Translations under genes and position numbers: made by a program | In this document: one piece after another, positions 33,669-44,125 of the stretch | Position numbering within the stretch: the stretch's first letter is position 1 | Layout: each line of letters starts with the position of its first letter | Source: Streptomyces sp. NBC_01224 | Lineage (GTDB): Bacteria; Actinomycetota; Actinomycetes; Streptomycetales; Streptomycetaceae | Length of the DNA stretch: 64,000 nt | Direction: 5' to 3' | Assembly (NCBI RefSeq): GCF_036002945.1 | Contig: NZ_CP108529.1 | Coordinates: forward strand, 3,596,001 to 3,660,000 | The notes under the pieces: generated by a model | Told to the model about the DNA's origin: nothing | Database searches by the model: none | Seen by the model: only the letters and a program-made list of their open reading frames with translations

Positions 33669-35072
33669 TCATGCAAGCACTCGCAACAGGGCCTCCAGCG
33701 CCCCCGCCCAGGCGCTGTCGGTCGGTGTCCCGTAACCGATGACCAGGGCGTCGCGCCCCGGCGGCGCCTGCGGGTGCCGGAAGCGCGAGAGCCCTTCCAG
33801 CGCGAGCCCCTGCCACGCCGCCGCCCGCAACGCGGCCTCCTCGCCGCCCTCCGGGAGTTCGAGCACGGCGTGCAGACCGGCGGCGATACCGCTGACCCGG
33901 ATACCGGGGGCGCGTTCCGCCAGTACCGCGACGAGTTGATCACGACGGCGGCGGTAGCGCAGCCTCATCGAGCGCACATGACGGTCGTACGCGCCCGATT
34001 CGATGAACTCCGCGAGCGTCAGCTGTTCCAGCGCGCTCGACGACCAGTCGCTCAGCCCCTTGGCCTCGGCCACCTCCCCCACCAGGTTCTCCGGCAGCAC
34101 CATCCACCCCAGCCGCAGTCCCGGCGCCAGCGACTTGCTCGTCGTTCCCAGGTGTACGACGCGTTCGGGGTCGAGGCCCTGGAGCGCACCGACCGGCTGC
34201 CGGTCGTAACGGAATTCGCCGTCGTAGTCGTCCTCCAGGATCAGCCCGCCCGTACCGCGCGCCCAGTCGACCGCCGCGGCCCGCCGGTCGGGGTGGAGCG
34301 GCGTCCCCGTCGGGAACTGGTGCGCGGGCGTCATCAGGACCGCGCCCGCACCGCGCAGCCCGGCCAGTTCACCGGTCCTGGCCCCGAGTCCGTCGACCGG
34401 CAGACAGGGCATGCGCAGCCCGGCGTCCGCGAGCAGCTTCCAGTGCACGTCCAGTCCGTACGACTCGACGGCCACCTCCCGCACCCGCCGCTCGCGCAGC
34501 ACCGTCCCCATCAGCTTCAGCGCCTGCACGAAACCGGCACAGATCACGATCCGCTCCGGGTCCGCGTACACACCGCGGGCGCGGGCCAGATAGTCGGCGA
34601 GGACGGTGCGCAGCTCGATGCGCCCGCGCGGATCGCCGTATCCGAAGGCGTCGTTGGGTGCGGCGGTCAGGGCGCGGCGGGCGGCCTTGAGCCAGTCGGC
34701 GCGCGGGAACGTCGAGAGGTCGGGCGACCCGGCCAGCAGGTTGTGGGCGGGCCGGGAGCGCACCGGCCGGGAGCGGGTCGCCCTGGTGGCCGTCCGGCGC
34801 GGCTCGGCCCGCCGCGCCACCCTGGTCCCCGAACCCTGCCGGGCGGTGAGCCACCCCTCGGCGACCAGCTCCGCGTACGCGTCGGCGACGGTGTTCCGGG
34901 CGATGCCGAGGTCCACGGCGAGGCTGCGGGAGGACGGCAGCCGGGTGCCGGGCGCCAGTCGCCCCGTCCGTACGGCCTCGCGCAGGGCGTCCATGAGCCC
35001 GGCCCGCAGCCCCGCCGCACCCGTCGTCTCCAGATGCAGGTCGGCGCCGAAAGTGGCCCAGGAATCTGTCAT
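33669..35072 (-). CDS. MocR/PdxR-type regulator (GntR domain fused to aminotransferase fold)
   Basis: About 467 residues. The N-terminal GntR winged helix spans residues 20-85 (GLMDALREAVRTGRLAPGTR, LPSSRSLAVDLGIARNTVAD, then EGWLTARQGSGTRV). The C-terminal type I PLP-aminotransferase fold contains FGYGDPRGRIELRTVLADYL, MTPAHQFPTGTPL, EDDYDGEFRYDRQ and the PLP lysine in LGTTSKSLAPGLRLGW. MocR proteins use PLP as a sensor. It is divergent from an AhpD-like gene 47 bp away, its most likely target. Start ATG 35072. Confidence 0.92.
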   Translation of the reverse strand: MTDSWATFGADLHLETTGAAGLRAGLMDALREAVRTGRLAPGTRLPSSRSLAVDLGIARNTVADAYAELVAEGWLTARQGSGTRVARRAEPRRTATRATRSRPVRSRPAHNLLAGSPDLSTFPRADWLKAARRALTAAPNDAFGYGDPRGRIELRTVLADYLARARGVYADPERIVICAGFVQALKLMGTVLRERRVREVAVESYGLDVHWKLLADAGLRMPCLPVDGLGARTGELAGLRGAGAVLMTPAHQFPTGTPLHPDRRAAAVDWARGTGGLILEDDYDGEFRYDRQPVGALQGLDPERVVHLGTTSKSLAPGLRLGWMVLPENLVGEVAEAKGLSDWSSSALEQLTLAEFIESGAYDRHVRSMRLRYRRRRDQLVAVLAERAPGIRVSGIAAGLHAVLELPEGGEEAALRAAAWQGLALEGLSRFRHPQAPPGRDALVIGYGTPTDSAWAGALEALLRVLA

Positions 35073-35119
35073 GGAAATGGACCATACCGCTGCGCCATCC
35101 TCGCCGTAACGTCATACCC

Positions 35120-35635
35120 ATGACGACGAACGAGCACAGCCACCCGACCTCCGAACTCACCCCCGAGCACACCCCTCGTATGCAGCAGTGGGCCGCGCTC
35201 GCCCCTGATGTCTACAAGGCCTTGGTCCGGCTGGACGCGGCATCCCGCAAGGGCCTCGACCCGGTCATCGGGGAGCTGGTGAAGATCCGCTCCTCGCAGC
35301 TCAACCACTGCGCGTTCTGCCTCGACATGCACACCAAGGACGCACTGGCGGCGGGCGAGTCCATCGAGCGGATCGTCCAGCTCAGCGCATGGGAGGAGTC
35401 GCAGCACTTCTACACGCCGAAGGAGATCGCGGCCATCGAGCTGACCGAGGCGGTGACCGTACTGACCGACGGTTTCGTGCCGGACGAGGTGTGGGAGAAA
35501 GCCGCCAAGCACTTCGACGAGACCGAGCTCGCCCACCTCATCGCCGCGATCACGACTATCAACGCCTGGAACCGGTTCGCCGTGACCACCCGCATGGTCC
35601 CCGGTCACTACACGCCGGGCGACATCAAGCACTGA
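35120..35635 (+). CDS. Carboxymuconolactone decarboxylase/AhpD-like family protein
   Basis: About 171 residues, helical. The active-site pattern NHCAFCLDMHTKDA (residues 63-76) has the CxxC and downstream His of AhpD-type peroxidase partners. IRSSQLNHC and WEESQHFYTPKEIAAIELTEA follow the family. It probably reduces peroxides or acts as a disulfide reductant in the cytoplasm. The ATG is at 35120; a CGTCAT-ACCC-ATGACG inverted repeat (35110-35125) covers the start. The divergent MocR gene is its probable regulator. Confidence 0.9.
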   Translation: MTTNEHSHPTSELTPEHTPRMQQWAALAPDVYKALVRLDAASRKGLDPVIGELVKIRSSQLNHCAFCLDMHTKDALAAGESIERIVQLSAWEESQHFYTPKEIAAIELTEAVTVLTDGFVPDEVWEKAAKHFDETELAHLIAAITTINAWNRFAVTTRMVPGHYTPGDIKH

Positions 35636-35693
35636 CCCGGCACGCCCCGCACCCCGCCCGCCCCTGCGTCGGAACACCCCCGGGAGCCCCGTG

Positions 35694-36428
35694 ATGACCG
35701 CATCCGTCCTCCGTGCCCTGCACCACGACCGCGCCCCCGGCGATCCGCTGATCCTCCCCGGCCCGTGGGACGCGGCGAGCGCCCGCGTCTTCGCCGATGC
35801 GGGCTTCCCGGCGCTCGCCACACCCAGTGCCGGGGTCGCGGCCTCGCTCGGTTACGAGGACGGGGCGACGCCCGCCGCCGAGATGTTCGCGGCCGTGGCC
35901 AGGATCGTGCGGGCCGTCCCGGCCGACGTCCCCGTCTCGGCGGACATCGAGGCGGGCTACGGGCTGGCGCCGGAGGAACTCGTGGAACGCCTCCTCGACA
36001 CCGGAGCCGTCGGCTGCAATCTGGAGGACTCGGCCGACGGCACTCTCGTCGATGCCCAGCGGCAGGCGGACCGGCTGGCGGAGGTACGGGCGGTCGCGGG
36101 CGACCGGCTCTTCGTCAACGCCCGCGTCGACACCTACGTCCACGGCGTCCCCGACGGCACGGACCAGGAGGCGGAGACGGTGCGCCGCGCCCTGCTGTAC
36201 GTGGCGGCGGGCGCGGACTGCGTCTACCCGATCATGGCCCCGCCCGAGGCCCTGCCCCGACTGGCCGCGGCCGTCCCGGCCCCGCTCAACGCCCTCGCCC
36301 GGCCGGACGGCCCGACCCCGCGCCGGCTGGGAGAACTGGGCGCCGACCGGATCACTTTCGGCCCCGGGCTGCAGCGCCGGGCCATGGCAGCCGTACGCGA
36401 GATCGCGGACGAACTGCGGAAGGGGTAG
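35694..36428 (+). CDS. Isocitrate lyase/PEP mutase family protein
   Basis: About 244 residues. The family landmarks are LILPGPWDAASARVFADAGF, ATPSAGVAASLGYED, SADIEAGYG with the metal-binding Asp-Glu pair, GCNLEDS, and FVNARVDTY. It belongs to the PEP mutase/2-methylisocitrate lyase-like superfamily, but the active-site loop typical of true isocitrate lyase (KKCGH) is absent. The substrate is therefore open: PEP mutase, oxaloacetate hydrolase and lyase activities all occur. The ATG at 35694 is seven bases from GGGAG; GTG 35691 is a poorer fit. It is 58 bp after the AhpD-like gene and probably in the same operon. Confidence 0.87.
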   Translation: MTASVLRALHHDRAPGDPLILPGPWDAASARVFADAGFPALATPSAGVAASLGYEDGATPAAEMFAAVARIVRAVPADVPVSADIEAGYGLAPEELVERLLDTGAVGCNLEDSADGTLVDAQRQADRLAEVRAVAGDRLFVNARVDTYVHGVPDGTDQEAETVRRALLYVAAGADCVYPIMAPPEALPRLAAAVPAPLNALARPDGPTPRRLGELGADRITFGPGLQRRAMAAVREIADELRKG

Positions 36429-36449
36429 GCGCCCCGGGGCCGCGCACGA

Positions 36450-37826
36450 TCACGCCTGTCTGCCGCCGAAGGCCGCCAGGGTCCGTTCCAGCATCGGCAT
36501 GGCCCGCACCACGTTGCGGGAGCGGATCAGGGCGTCCCAGGCGGGTTCGAACTTCTTCCAGCCGCCCGCGTACGCCAGATGCCTGAGCCGCTCGTGTGTG
36601 CCCGGCTGGGCAGCCGCGCCGCGCCAGATGTTGGACCACCGGTAGAAGTCCCGGTACGCACGCCAGTACCCGTCCTCCAGCTGGCGCGCGGTCATTCCCT
36701 TCGGGCGGTGGACGACATGGCGGGTGTCGTAAAGGTCCCAGTCCCGGTGGACGATCCGGTCCTCGGCCTCCATCTGCTTCCACAGACCGGTGGACGGATA
36801 GGGCGTCATGATGTGGAAGGTGGCCGTCTCGATGCCCTGCTCGACAGCCCACTGCACCGTCCGGTCGAAGACGTCCGGGCCGTCGTGGTCGAGCCCGAAG
36901 ACGAAGCTGGCGTTGACCATGACACCGGCGTCATGGAGCCGGCGGACGGCGGCCGCGTAGTCCTTGCCGATGTTCTGGTCCTTGCGGCGTTCGGCGAGGT
37001 TCGCGCTGTTGACGGTCTCGAAGCCGACGAACAGGCTGCGCAGCCCCGCGTCCGCGGCCCGCTCCAGCAGGTCCGGCTGGAGTACGGACTTCACGGTGCC
37101 GGCCGCCTGCCAGAGCCGTCCCATTCCGGCCATCCCGTCGAAGAGCGCCTCGGCGAAACGGCGGTTGCCGAGCAGATGGTCGTCGAGGAAGTACAGATGC
37201 CTGCCGGGCAGCCGCTCGATCTCGGCGAGCGCGTCGTCCACGGCCTGGGTGTAGAAGGACTTGCCGCCCGCAAAGAAGGCGTCCTTGTAGCAGAAGTCGC
37301 AGTGGTGCGGGCAGCCGCGCGAGACGACGATCGAGTTGGGCACCAGATACAGATGCCGTTTGATCAGGTCCCTCCGCACGGGTGGCAGTCCGGCCAGGGT
37401 GCGCAGCTTCGAGTCGTACCTGCGGCCCGGCGCGCCGTCCCGGAACTCCTTCAGGAACAGCGGCCAGGTGTCCTCCCCCGGCCCGGTGAAGATCGTGTCG
37501 GCATGTGCTGCGGCCTCGTCCGGGAGAGAGGTCACATGGAGGCCGCCCATGGCGACATGGACGCCGCGGGCGCGGAAGTGGTCGGCTATCTCGTAGCCGC
37601 GCCGGGCGGAGGTGATGTACGGCTGGACGACCAGCAGATCGGGGCTGTCGAGCGCCTCGATGTCGACCCGCTCGACATGCTCGTCGAGGAGCGTCACCTC
37701 GTCGTCCGGGTCCAGGTAGCCGGCGAGGGTCGCCAGGCCGAGCGGCGGGAAGAGCGAGTACTTGATGGGCCGGAACAGCGGGCTGGTCGCCTCGGTCAGG
37801 GCCGGAAGGATCATCGTCACGCGCAT
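36450..37826 (-). CDS. B12-binding domain radical SAM protein
   Basis: About 458 residues. The N-terminal 140 residues look like a cobalamin-binding Rossmann domain (PPLGLATLAGYLDPDDEVTL, AMGGLHVTSLPDEA, then IFTGPGEDTWP). The radical SAM cluster motif is SRGCPHHCDFCYKD, a CxxxCxxC (residues 174-181). YFLDDHLLGNRRFAEAL and LFVGFETVN follow the family. Such proteins methylate or rearrange unreactive carbons. The substrate is unknown. It is convergent with the PEP-mutase-like gene (21 bp gap) and upstream of mdh's terminator. ATG 37826. Confidence 0.87.
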   Translation of the reverse strand: MRVTMILPALTEATSPLFRPIKYSLFPPLGLATLAGYLDPDDEVTLLDEHVERVDIEALDSPDLLVVQPYITSARRGYEIADHFRARGVHVAMGGLHVTSLPDEAAAHADTIFTGPGEDTWPLFLKEFRDGAPGRRYDSKLRTLAGLPPVRRDLIKRHLYLVPNSIVVSRGCPHHCDFCYKDAFFAGGKSFYTQAVDDALAEIERLPGRHLYFLDDHLLGNRRFAEALFDGMAGMGRLWQAAGTVKSVLQPDLLERAADAGLRSLFVGFETVNSANLAERRKDQNIGKDYAAAVRRLHDAGVMVNASFVFGLDHDGPDVFDRTVQWAVEQGIETATFHIMTPYPSTGLWKQMEAEDRIVHRDWDLYDTRHVVHRPKGMTARQLEDGYWRAYRDFYRWSNIWRGAAAQPGTHERLRHLAYAGGWKKFEPAWDALIRSRNVVRAMPMLERTLAAFGGRQA

Positions 37827-37887
37827 GACAGCCCAGACTCGGGAAGCGGCGCGGTCAGTTCCCGGCCACGGCCACGTATCGACGCAG

Positions 37888-37919
37888 CCGCCCCCGGCAG
37901 CGGCTGCTGCCGGGGGCGG
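37888..37919 (-). terminator. mdh terminator
   Basis: A perfect 14-bp stem (37888-37901 with 37906-37919) closes a GGCT tetraloop 28 bp past the mdh stop codon. It also insulates the radical SAM gene promoter downstream. Confidence 0.85.
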
Positions 37920-37946
37920 TGGTGTACGCCTCGGAGGGCGTACGGA

Positions 37947-39029
<1,083 letters not shown>

Positions 39030-39161
39030 CTATCCGACCCGGAACCCCCCGACCGCCCGGCCCCCTGTGGCACCGCACACAACCCGTCACACAGCGCTCA
39101 CCCGGCCGTATCCGCTCACCCGGGAGGCGGTCGCTGGACGGTGGGCCTCCCGCCATCGTCG

Positions 39162-39647
39162 TCACCGCCCCGCCCCGGCCAGCAGCACCGCCCCGGTCAG
39201 TACGAGCAGCACACCGACCGCCCCCGCGAGGAGCACGGCCAGTCGCCTGCGGCCGCCGCCGCAGCGGTCCGCTCCCCCGTCTCCCGTCCGGTGCGGGGGC
39301 TGCTGCGGGACGAGCGGGAGCGACGCACGCGCCCGGGAGATCCGGATGGGCTCCATCGCCGTGTCCTGGCCCATCTCGGAACGGCTCCATGCCCGCTCCG
39401 CCAGCTCCCACATGGTCGTCAGATGCACCTGATTGGTACCCGTCGCCTCGGCGAGAGCGACGATCGCTCCTCTGGGCGCGAGCAGACGCCCGCTCAGATA
39501 GCGCTCCCACGACGTCTTGCTGTAGCCCGTGCGGTCGGCCACCGCGGCGATGCTCAGCCCTCTGTGGTCGACGAGCCTGCGCAGCTGGCCGGCGAACTCC
39601 CTGATCTGCGGGTCGAGTTCATCCGATAGCGCCTTCCAACGAGGCAT
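39162..39647 (-). CDS. XRE-type helix-turn-helix protein with a C-terminal membrane helix
   Basis: About 161 residues. The N-terminal 75 residues are a Cro/C1-type HTH: REFAGQLRRLVDHRGLSIAA, VADRTGYSKTSWERYLSGRL, and then LAPRGAIVALAEATG. A basic, flexible middle follows, then one membrane helix at the very end (RLAVLLAGAVGVLLVLTGAV). A DNA-binding protein tethered to the membrane is an unusual design; the signal and targets are unknown. The ATG at 39647 follows AAGGGGAAGC. A tandem 19-bp repeat lies 142-180 bp upstream. Confidence 0.85.
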   Translation of the reverse strand: MPRWKALSDELDPQIREFAGQLRRLVDHRGLSIAAVADRTGYSKTSWERYLSGRLLAPRGAIVALAEATGTNQVHLTTMWELAERAWSRSEMGQDTAMEPIRISRARASLPLVPQQPPHRTGDGGADRCGGGRRRLAVLLAGAVGVLLVLTGAVLLAGAGR

Positions 39648-39788
39648 TGCTTCCCCTTGCCCGGATCCGGTTCTTCTTCCGTTCTGGACTACCCAGGAGT
39701 ACGCCCGAACGCAGGACGACAGTTCCATCGGACGGGGCGCACAGGGGTGTTCGGGACGCGGGGCGCACCCGCGCACGCCCCCGGCACC

Positions 39789-39826
39789 ACCGATGCGTGC
39801 CGAACACACCGATGCGTGCCGAACAC
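39789..39826. repeat. Two perfect tandem copies of a 19-bp sequence
   Basis: ACCGATGCGTGCCGAACAC occurs at 39789-39807 and again at 39808-39826. It contains CCGAACA, and an inverted TGTTCGG lies at about 39748-39754. The repeats sit upstream of the XRE gene, where an operator would be expected, in the 427-bp gene-free stretch 39648-40074. Confidence 0.75.
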
Positions 39827-39995
39827 GTTGCCGGGCGATCACACGGTGGCGGAATGGTCACTTCCGTGCCACAGGCCACAGGGTTCCCTTGTAGCGGTCT
39901 TCGCCGTCCACCAGGCTGAAGCCAGGACGGGGGCAAGGCCGCTCAAGTCACCACATCCCGGAGCGCTTGCGTTTCGGTGGCTGCCTCCGCCCTCG

Positions 39996-40031
39996 GGTGT
40001 CCGTCCCTTCTCGGGGGAGGGGACGGACACC
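39996..40031 (-). terminator. Terminator of the folD-DUF3017 transcript
   Basis: GGTGTCCGTCCC (39996-40007) pairs exactly with GGGACGGACACC (40020-40031). It lies 44 bp past the stop of the DUF3017 gene. The remainder of the 427-bp gap holds only the tandem repeat above. Confidence 0.8.
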
Positions 40032-40074
40032 GTCCTCAAGCCGCGCAGCCATAGCCGTAGCTGTACGGACGGCC

Positions 40075-40764
40075 TCAGCGGATCGTGAAGTGGACCGCGT
40101 CCTCCAGGAACGGAATGTCCAGCCACGGCTTGGGCTGCGCCACCAGCGCGAGCATCACGATGAGGAAGCCGAGCAGCCCGTACGTCACCAGGTCGGTGAA
40201 GCGGGAACGGACCGCCAGCATGCCCACCGACGGGACCACGACCCGCAGCACGGCACCCCCGATGAGGGCCACACCGATCAGCATCGTGCCGATCCTGAAG
40301 GCCTCCGCGAAGGGGGCGACGGCCACGATCAGCAGCCCGATCCCGGCCGTGCAGAGCACGGCGAGCAGCGGCCACTGCCGGGCCGGGGCGGGCGCGTCCC
40401 CGGACGCGGCACGGCCACCGCCCTCGGGGCGCGCGGTGTCCCGGGTGAACGACGGGAACCTCCGCGACGGACGCGAACCGCTGTGCGGGGCGCCGCTGCC
40501 GCCGGGACCGGAGGCAGCGGCAGCCTCCGGGCGGGCACCCTCGCCCAGGCCCGCGTCGCCGGAGTCCTCACCGGCGTCCGCATCCGCCCGGACGACCGTC
40601 CCCTCACGAGCAGCACCCTCCGAAGCGGCGCCCTCACGGGTCGCAGCCCGATCCGGCGCGGCCTCGTCCGTCGCACCCGCACCGGAGACGTCCGCGTCGG
40701 ACGGCACCTCAGACGTCCGGCCCGCCTCGGCGGCCGGGTCGGCCGGACTCGTACCAGCACCCAT
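40075..40764 (-). CDS. DUF3017 membrane protein with long acidic N-terminus
   Basis: About 229 residues. The first 125 are a disordered Ala/Gly/Glu/Asp-rich region, followed by three membrane helices (WPLLAVLCTAGIGLLIVAVA, FRIGTMLIGVALIGGAVLRV, and YGLLGFLIVMLALVAQPKPW). The helical part matches DUF3017, regularly found downstream of folD in Streptomyces. The function is unknown. It begins 29 bp after the folD stop and is probably cotranscribed. The N-terminal region has repeated Glu-Gly-Ala segments (EGAASEGAAREG). Confidence 0.85.
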   Translation of the reverse strand: MGAGTSPADPAAEAGRTSEVPSDADVSGAGATDEAAPDRAATREGAASEGAAREGTVVRADADAGEDSGDAGLGEGARPEAAAASGPGGSGAPHSGSRPSRRFPSFTRDTARPEGGGRAASGDAPAPARQWPLLAVLCTAGIGLLIVAVAPFAEAFRIGTMLIGVALIGGAVLRVVVPSVGMLAVRSRFTDLVTYGLLGFLIVMLALVAQPKPWLDIPFLEDAVHFTIR

Positions 40765-40793
40765 GGGGCTCCTTCCGGATCGGGTCAGCCGGC

Positions 40794-41657
40794 TCAGACT
40801 GCGTCGGCTGCGTTGCGCTCGGCCGCCTCGACCACGTTGACGAGCAGCTGGGCGCGGGTCATCGGGCCGACACCGCCCGGGTTCGGGGAGATCCAGGCGG
40901 CGACCTCGGCCACGCCCGGGTGTACGTCCCCGACGATCTTGCCGTGCTCGTCCCGGCTGACGCCGACGTCGAGCACGGCCGCGCCCGGCTTCACGTCCTC
41001 GGGCTTGATGATGTGCGGCACTCCGGCGGCGGCGACGATGATGTCGGCCTGCTTGAGCTGGGCGGAGAGGTCACGCGTACCGGTGTGGCACTGGGTGACG
41101 GTGGCGTTCTCGGACTTACGGGTCAGCAGCAGCGGGATCGAGCGGCCGATGGTGACACCGCGGCCGACGACCACGACGTGCGCCCCGTTGATCTCCACGT
41201 CGTGGTGGCGGAGCAGCTGGACGACGCCCTGCGGGGTGCAGGGCAGCGGGCCCGCCTCGTTCAGTACGAGCCGGCCGAGGTTCATCGGGTGGAGGCCGTC
41301 GGCGTCCTTGGCCGGATCCATCAGTTCCAGGACGCGGTTGGTGTCGATCCCCTTGGGCAGGGGAAGCTGCACGATGTACCCCGTGCACTCGGGGTTGGCG
41401 TTGAGCTCCCGTACGACGTCCTCGATCTCCTCCTGGGTGGCGGTGTCGGGGAGTTCGCGCTGGATGGAGCCGATGCCGACCTGTGCGCAGTCACGGTGCT
41501 TGCCGTTCACGTACCACCGGCTGCCCGGGTCGTCCCCGACGAGCAGGGTTCCCAGGCCGGGGGTGATGCCCTGCGCCTTGAGGGCCGCCACGCGGACGGT
41601 GAGATCGGACTTGATCGCGGCTGCGGTGGCCTTGCCATCGAGAATCTGGGCAGTCAT
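40794..41657 (-). CDS. folD: Methylenetetrahydrofolate dehydrogenase/cyclohydrolase
   Basis: About 287 residues, the standard FolD size. Motifs are the catalytic Lys region [45 protein letters not shown] and [17 protein letters not shown] for NADP binding, and [16 protein letters not shown]. Most FolD proteins have Y-x-x-x-K; here the tyrosine and lysine of YVNGK are present. It interconverts methylene- and formyl-tetrahydrofolate, supplying formyl units to purN and purH nearby. The ATG is at 41657; the ribosome site is weak. Confidence 0.95.
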   Translation of the reverse strand: MTAQILDGKATAAAIKSDLTVRVAALKAQGITPGLGTLLVGDDPGSRWYVNGKHRDCAQVGIGSIQRELPDTATQEEIEDVVRELNANPECTGYIVQLPLPKGIDTNRVLELMDPAKDADGLHPMNLGRLVLNEAGPLPCTPQGVVQLLRHHDVEINGAHVVVVGRGVTIGRSIPLLLTRKSENATVTQCHTGTRDLSAQLKQADIIVAAAGVPHIIKPEDVKPGAAVLDVGVSRDEHGKIVGDVHPGVAEVAAWISPNPGGVGPMTRAQLLVNVVEAAERNAADAV

Positions 41658-41894
41658 GTCCCCATACTCGCGGATGACCCCACCCGCATACCAATTCTGG
41701 GTGCCGACCATGGCCACCAGGTTGCGCTTGCACAACACATTCGGCAATCGGCTGGACAAAAAGCCGATGTCAAGACAACTATGAGCCGCGCAGTACCGCG
41801 GACAGTGTCGGGGGGACAGACCGTACTCATTGCGCTTGTTTCCTCCGCTCGGGCCGCGTCGTCCCCGCACTTTTCACAACGGAGGAAATTCGCC

Positions 41895-42485
41895 ATGAGC
41901 TTCGGCGACCCGAACAACCCCTACGGCCAGCAGCAGCAGGGCGGGCAGCCGGGGTACGGCTACCCGCAGCAGTCCCCGCAGGGCGCGCCGCAGCAGGGCG
42001 GCTACCCGGCGGCCCCGCCCGTGCAGGGCGGATACGGCTTCCCCGGCGTGCCCACCGAGATGCCGGGCGGCGTGAAGGCAGCCCGCGTCATGCTCTACGT
42101 GATCACCGGCCTGCAGGTCATCGGCGCGGTCATCTTCGCGATCGGCGCCGCAGCCGTGGGCGCCGCCAAGAACGACGCGACGCTCAAGGACGACGTTCAG
42201 TTCCAGCAGCTCGCCGACTACTCCGGCAATGCCCTGTGGGGCATCGTGGTCTTCGCAGTGCTGTGGGGCGCCTTTGCCGTGTTCCTCGCCGTGAAGTTCG
42301 GCAAGGGAACCAACGGCATCCGCATCACGGCGATCGTCTTCGGTGTGATCACCGCGATACTCGGTATCTACCCGTTCGTCATCTTCGGTCTCGTTCACAC
42401 GGTTCTCGCCGTGCTGATCACCGTCTTCGTCGCGAGGGCCGACGGCAGCGCCTGGTTCAACCGCCAGCAGCAGCCGCAGTACTGA
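41895..42485 (+). CDS. Membrane protein with Gln/Pro/Gly/Tyr-rich N-terminus
   Basis: About 196 residues. The first 60 are low-complexity (NPYGQQQQGGQPGYGYPQQ and further), followed by four membrane helices, beginning ARVMLYVITGLQVIGAVIF and ending HTVLAVLITVFVARADGSAW. The layout resembles the TTG-start protein at 10592, with the same GYGFP-type repeats, but the membrane part differs. The function is unknown. The ATG at 41895 has GGAGG nine bases upstream. A 17-bp terminator follows. Confidence 0.85.
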   Translation: MSFGDPNNPYGQQQQGGQPGYGYPQQSPQGAPQQGGYPAAPPVQGGYGFPGVPTEMPGGVKAARVMLYVITGLQVIGAVIFAIGAAAVGAAKNDATLKDDVQFQQLADYSGNALWGIVVFAVLWGAFAVFLAVKFGKGTNGIRITAIVFGVITAILGIYPFVIFGLVHTVLAVLITVFVARADGSAWFNRQQQPQY

Positions 42486-42510
42486 TCCGGCCCAGGCACC
42501 GGAATCACAC

Positions 42511-42550
42511 GAAGGCCGTACCCCCGCACGTGCGCGGGGGTACGGCCTTC
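42511..42550. terminator. Bidirectional terminator, 17-bp perfect stem
   Basis: 42511-42527 pairs exactly with 42534-42550 around a 6-nt loop. It sits between a plus-strand gene ending at 42485 and purH ending at 42572. Confidence 0.9.
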
Positions 42551-42571
42551 GGTCGTTCTGCCGGTTCGGTG

Positions 42572-44125
42572 TCAGTGGAAGAAGTGCCGCGTACCCGTGA
42601 AGTACATCGTCACGCCCGCCTTCCTCGCGGCCTCGACGACCAGCTCGTCACGGACCGAACCACCCGGCTGGGCCACGGCCTTGATGCCGGCCGCGGTCAG
42701 GATCTCCAGCCCGTCCGGGAACGGGAAGAACGCGTCGGACGCGGCGTACGCGCCCCGGGCCCGCTCCTCGCCCGCACGCTCGACGGCCAGCTTCGCGGAG
42801 TCGACCCGGTTGACCTGGCCCATGCCGACGCCGACCGAGGCGCCGCCCTTGGCGAGGAGGATCGCGTTGGACTTGACGGCGCGACACGCCTTCCACGCGA
42901 AGGCGAGCTCCTTCAGCTCGTCCTCGGAGAGTGCCTCACCGGTGGCGAGGGTCCAGTTGGCCGGGTCGTCGCCGTCGGCCTGGAGGCGGTCGGTGGCCTG
43001 GAGCAGCGCGCCGCCGTCGATCGGCTTGACCTCGACCGTGGAGGTCGGGGCGTCGGGGCAGCGCAGCACACGGATGTTCTTCTTGCGGGCGAGGATCTCG
43101 ACCGCGCCGTCCTCGTACGCCGGGGCGACGATGACCTCGGTGAAGATCTCCGCGACCTGCTCGGCCATGGCGACGGTCACCGGGCGGTTGACGGCGATGA
43201 CACCGCCGAAGGCCGACAGCGGGTCGCAGGCGTGCGCGTTGCGGTGCGCCTCGGCAACGTCGTCGGCGATCGCGATGCCGCACGGGTTGGCGTGCTTGAT
43301 GATCGCCACGCACGGCTCGGCGTGGTCGTACGCGGCCCGGCGCGCGGCGTCCGTGTCCGTGTAGTTGTTGTACGACATCTCCTTGCCGTGCAGCTGCTCC
43401 GCCTCGGCCAGGCCGCCGGTGCCGGAGGTGTAGAGCGCGGCAGGCTGGTGCGGGTTCTCGCCGTACCGCAGGACATTGCTGCGCTCGTACGTCGCACCGA
43501 AGAAGTCGGGGAAGCCCGAGTCGTCGGCGGCGGCGTACTCGTCCGCGAACCAGGACGCGACGGCCACGTCGTACGCGGCCGTGTGCTGGAACGCCTCGGC
43601 GGCGAGCCGCTTGCGGGCGGTCAGGTCGAAGCCGCCCGCCTTGACCGCGGCCAGGACGTCGGCGTACCGCTCGGGGCTGGTGACGACGGCCACGGAGGGG
43701 TGGTTCTTGGCCGCGGCGCGGACCATGGACGGGCCGCCGATGTCGATCTGCTCCACGCACTCGTCGGCGGACGCGCCGGAGGCGACGGTCTCCTTGAACG
43801 GGTAGAGGTTGACGACCACCAGGTCGAACGGCTCCACACCCAGCTCGGCGAGTTGCTCGCGGTGGGCGTCCAGGCGCAGGTCCGCGAGGATGCCGGCGTG
43901 GACGCGCGGGTGCAGCGTCTTGACGCGGCCGTCGAGGCACTCGGGGAAGCCGGTGAGCTCCTCGACCTTGGTGACCGGCACCCCGGCAGCAGCGATCCTC
44001 CCGGCGGTGGAGCCGGTGGAGACCAGCTCGACACCCGCCTCGTGCAGACCGCGGGCGAGGTCTTCGAGCCCCGTCTTGTCGTAGACACTGACCAGGGCGC
44101 GGCGGATGGGCTTATTCACCGACAT
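42572..44125 (-). CDS. purH: Bifunctional AICAR transformylase/IMP cyclohydrolase
   Basis: About 517 residues. The N-terminal IMP cyclohydrolase domain (MGS-like) contains [35 protein letters not shown] and [16 protein letters not shown]. The C-terminal transformylase domain contains [14 protein letters not shown], the catalytic Lys-His pair in IIKHANPCG, and [20 protein letters not shown]. It carries out the last two steps of IMP synthesis. I place the start at ATG 44125 ([11 protein letters not shown]), overlapping the purN stop by 14 bp; an ATG at 44167 is an alternative. It ends at a strong terminator. Confidence 0.95.
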   Translation of the reverse strand: MSVNKPIRRALVSVYDKTGLEDLARGLHEAGVELVSTGSTAGRIAAAGVPVTKVEELTGFPECLDGRVKTLHPRVHAGILADLRLDAHREQLAELGVEPFDLVVVNLYPFKETVASGASADECVEQIDIGGPSMVRAAAKNHPSVAVVTSPERYADVLAAVKAGGFDLTARKRLAAEAFQHTAAYDVAVASWFADEYAAADDSGFPDFFGATYERSNVLRYGENPHQPAALYTSGTGGLAEAEQLHGKEMSYNNYTDTDAARRAAYDHAEPCVAIIKHANPCGIAIADDVAEAHRNAHACDPLSAFGGVIAVNRPVTVAMAEQVAEIFTEVIVAPAYEDGAVEILARKKNIRVLRCPDAPTSTVEVKPIDGGALLQATDRLQADGDDPANWTLATGEALSEDELKELAFAWKACRAVKSNAILLAKGGASVGVGMGQVNRVDSAKLAVERAGEERARGAYAASDAFFPFPDGLEILTAAGIKAVAQPGGSVRDELVVEAARKAGVTMYFTGTRHFFH

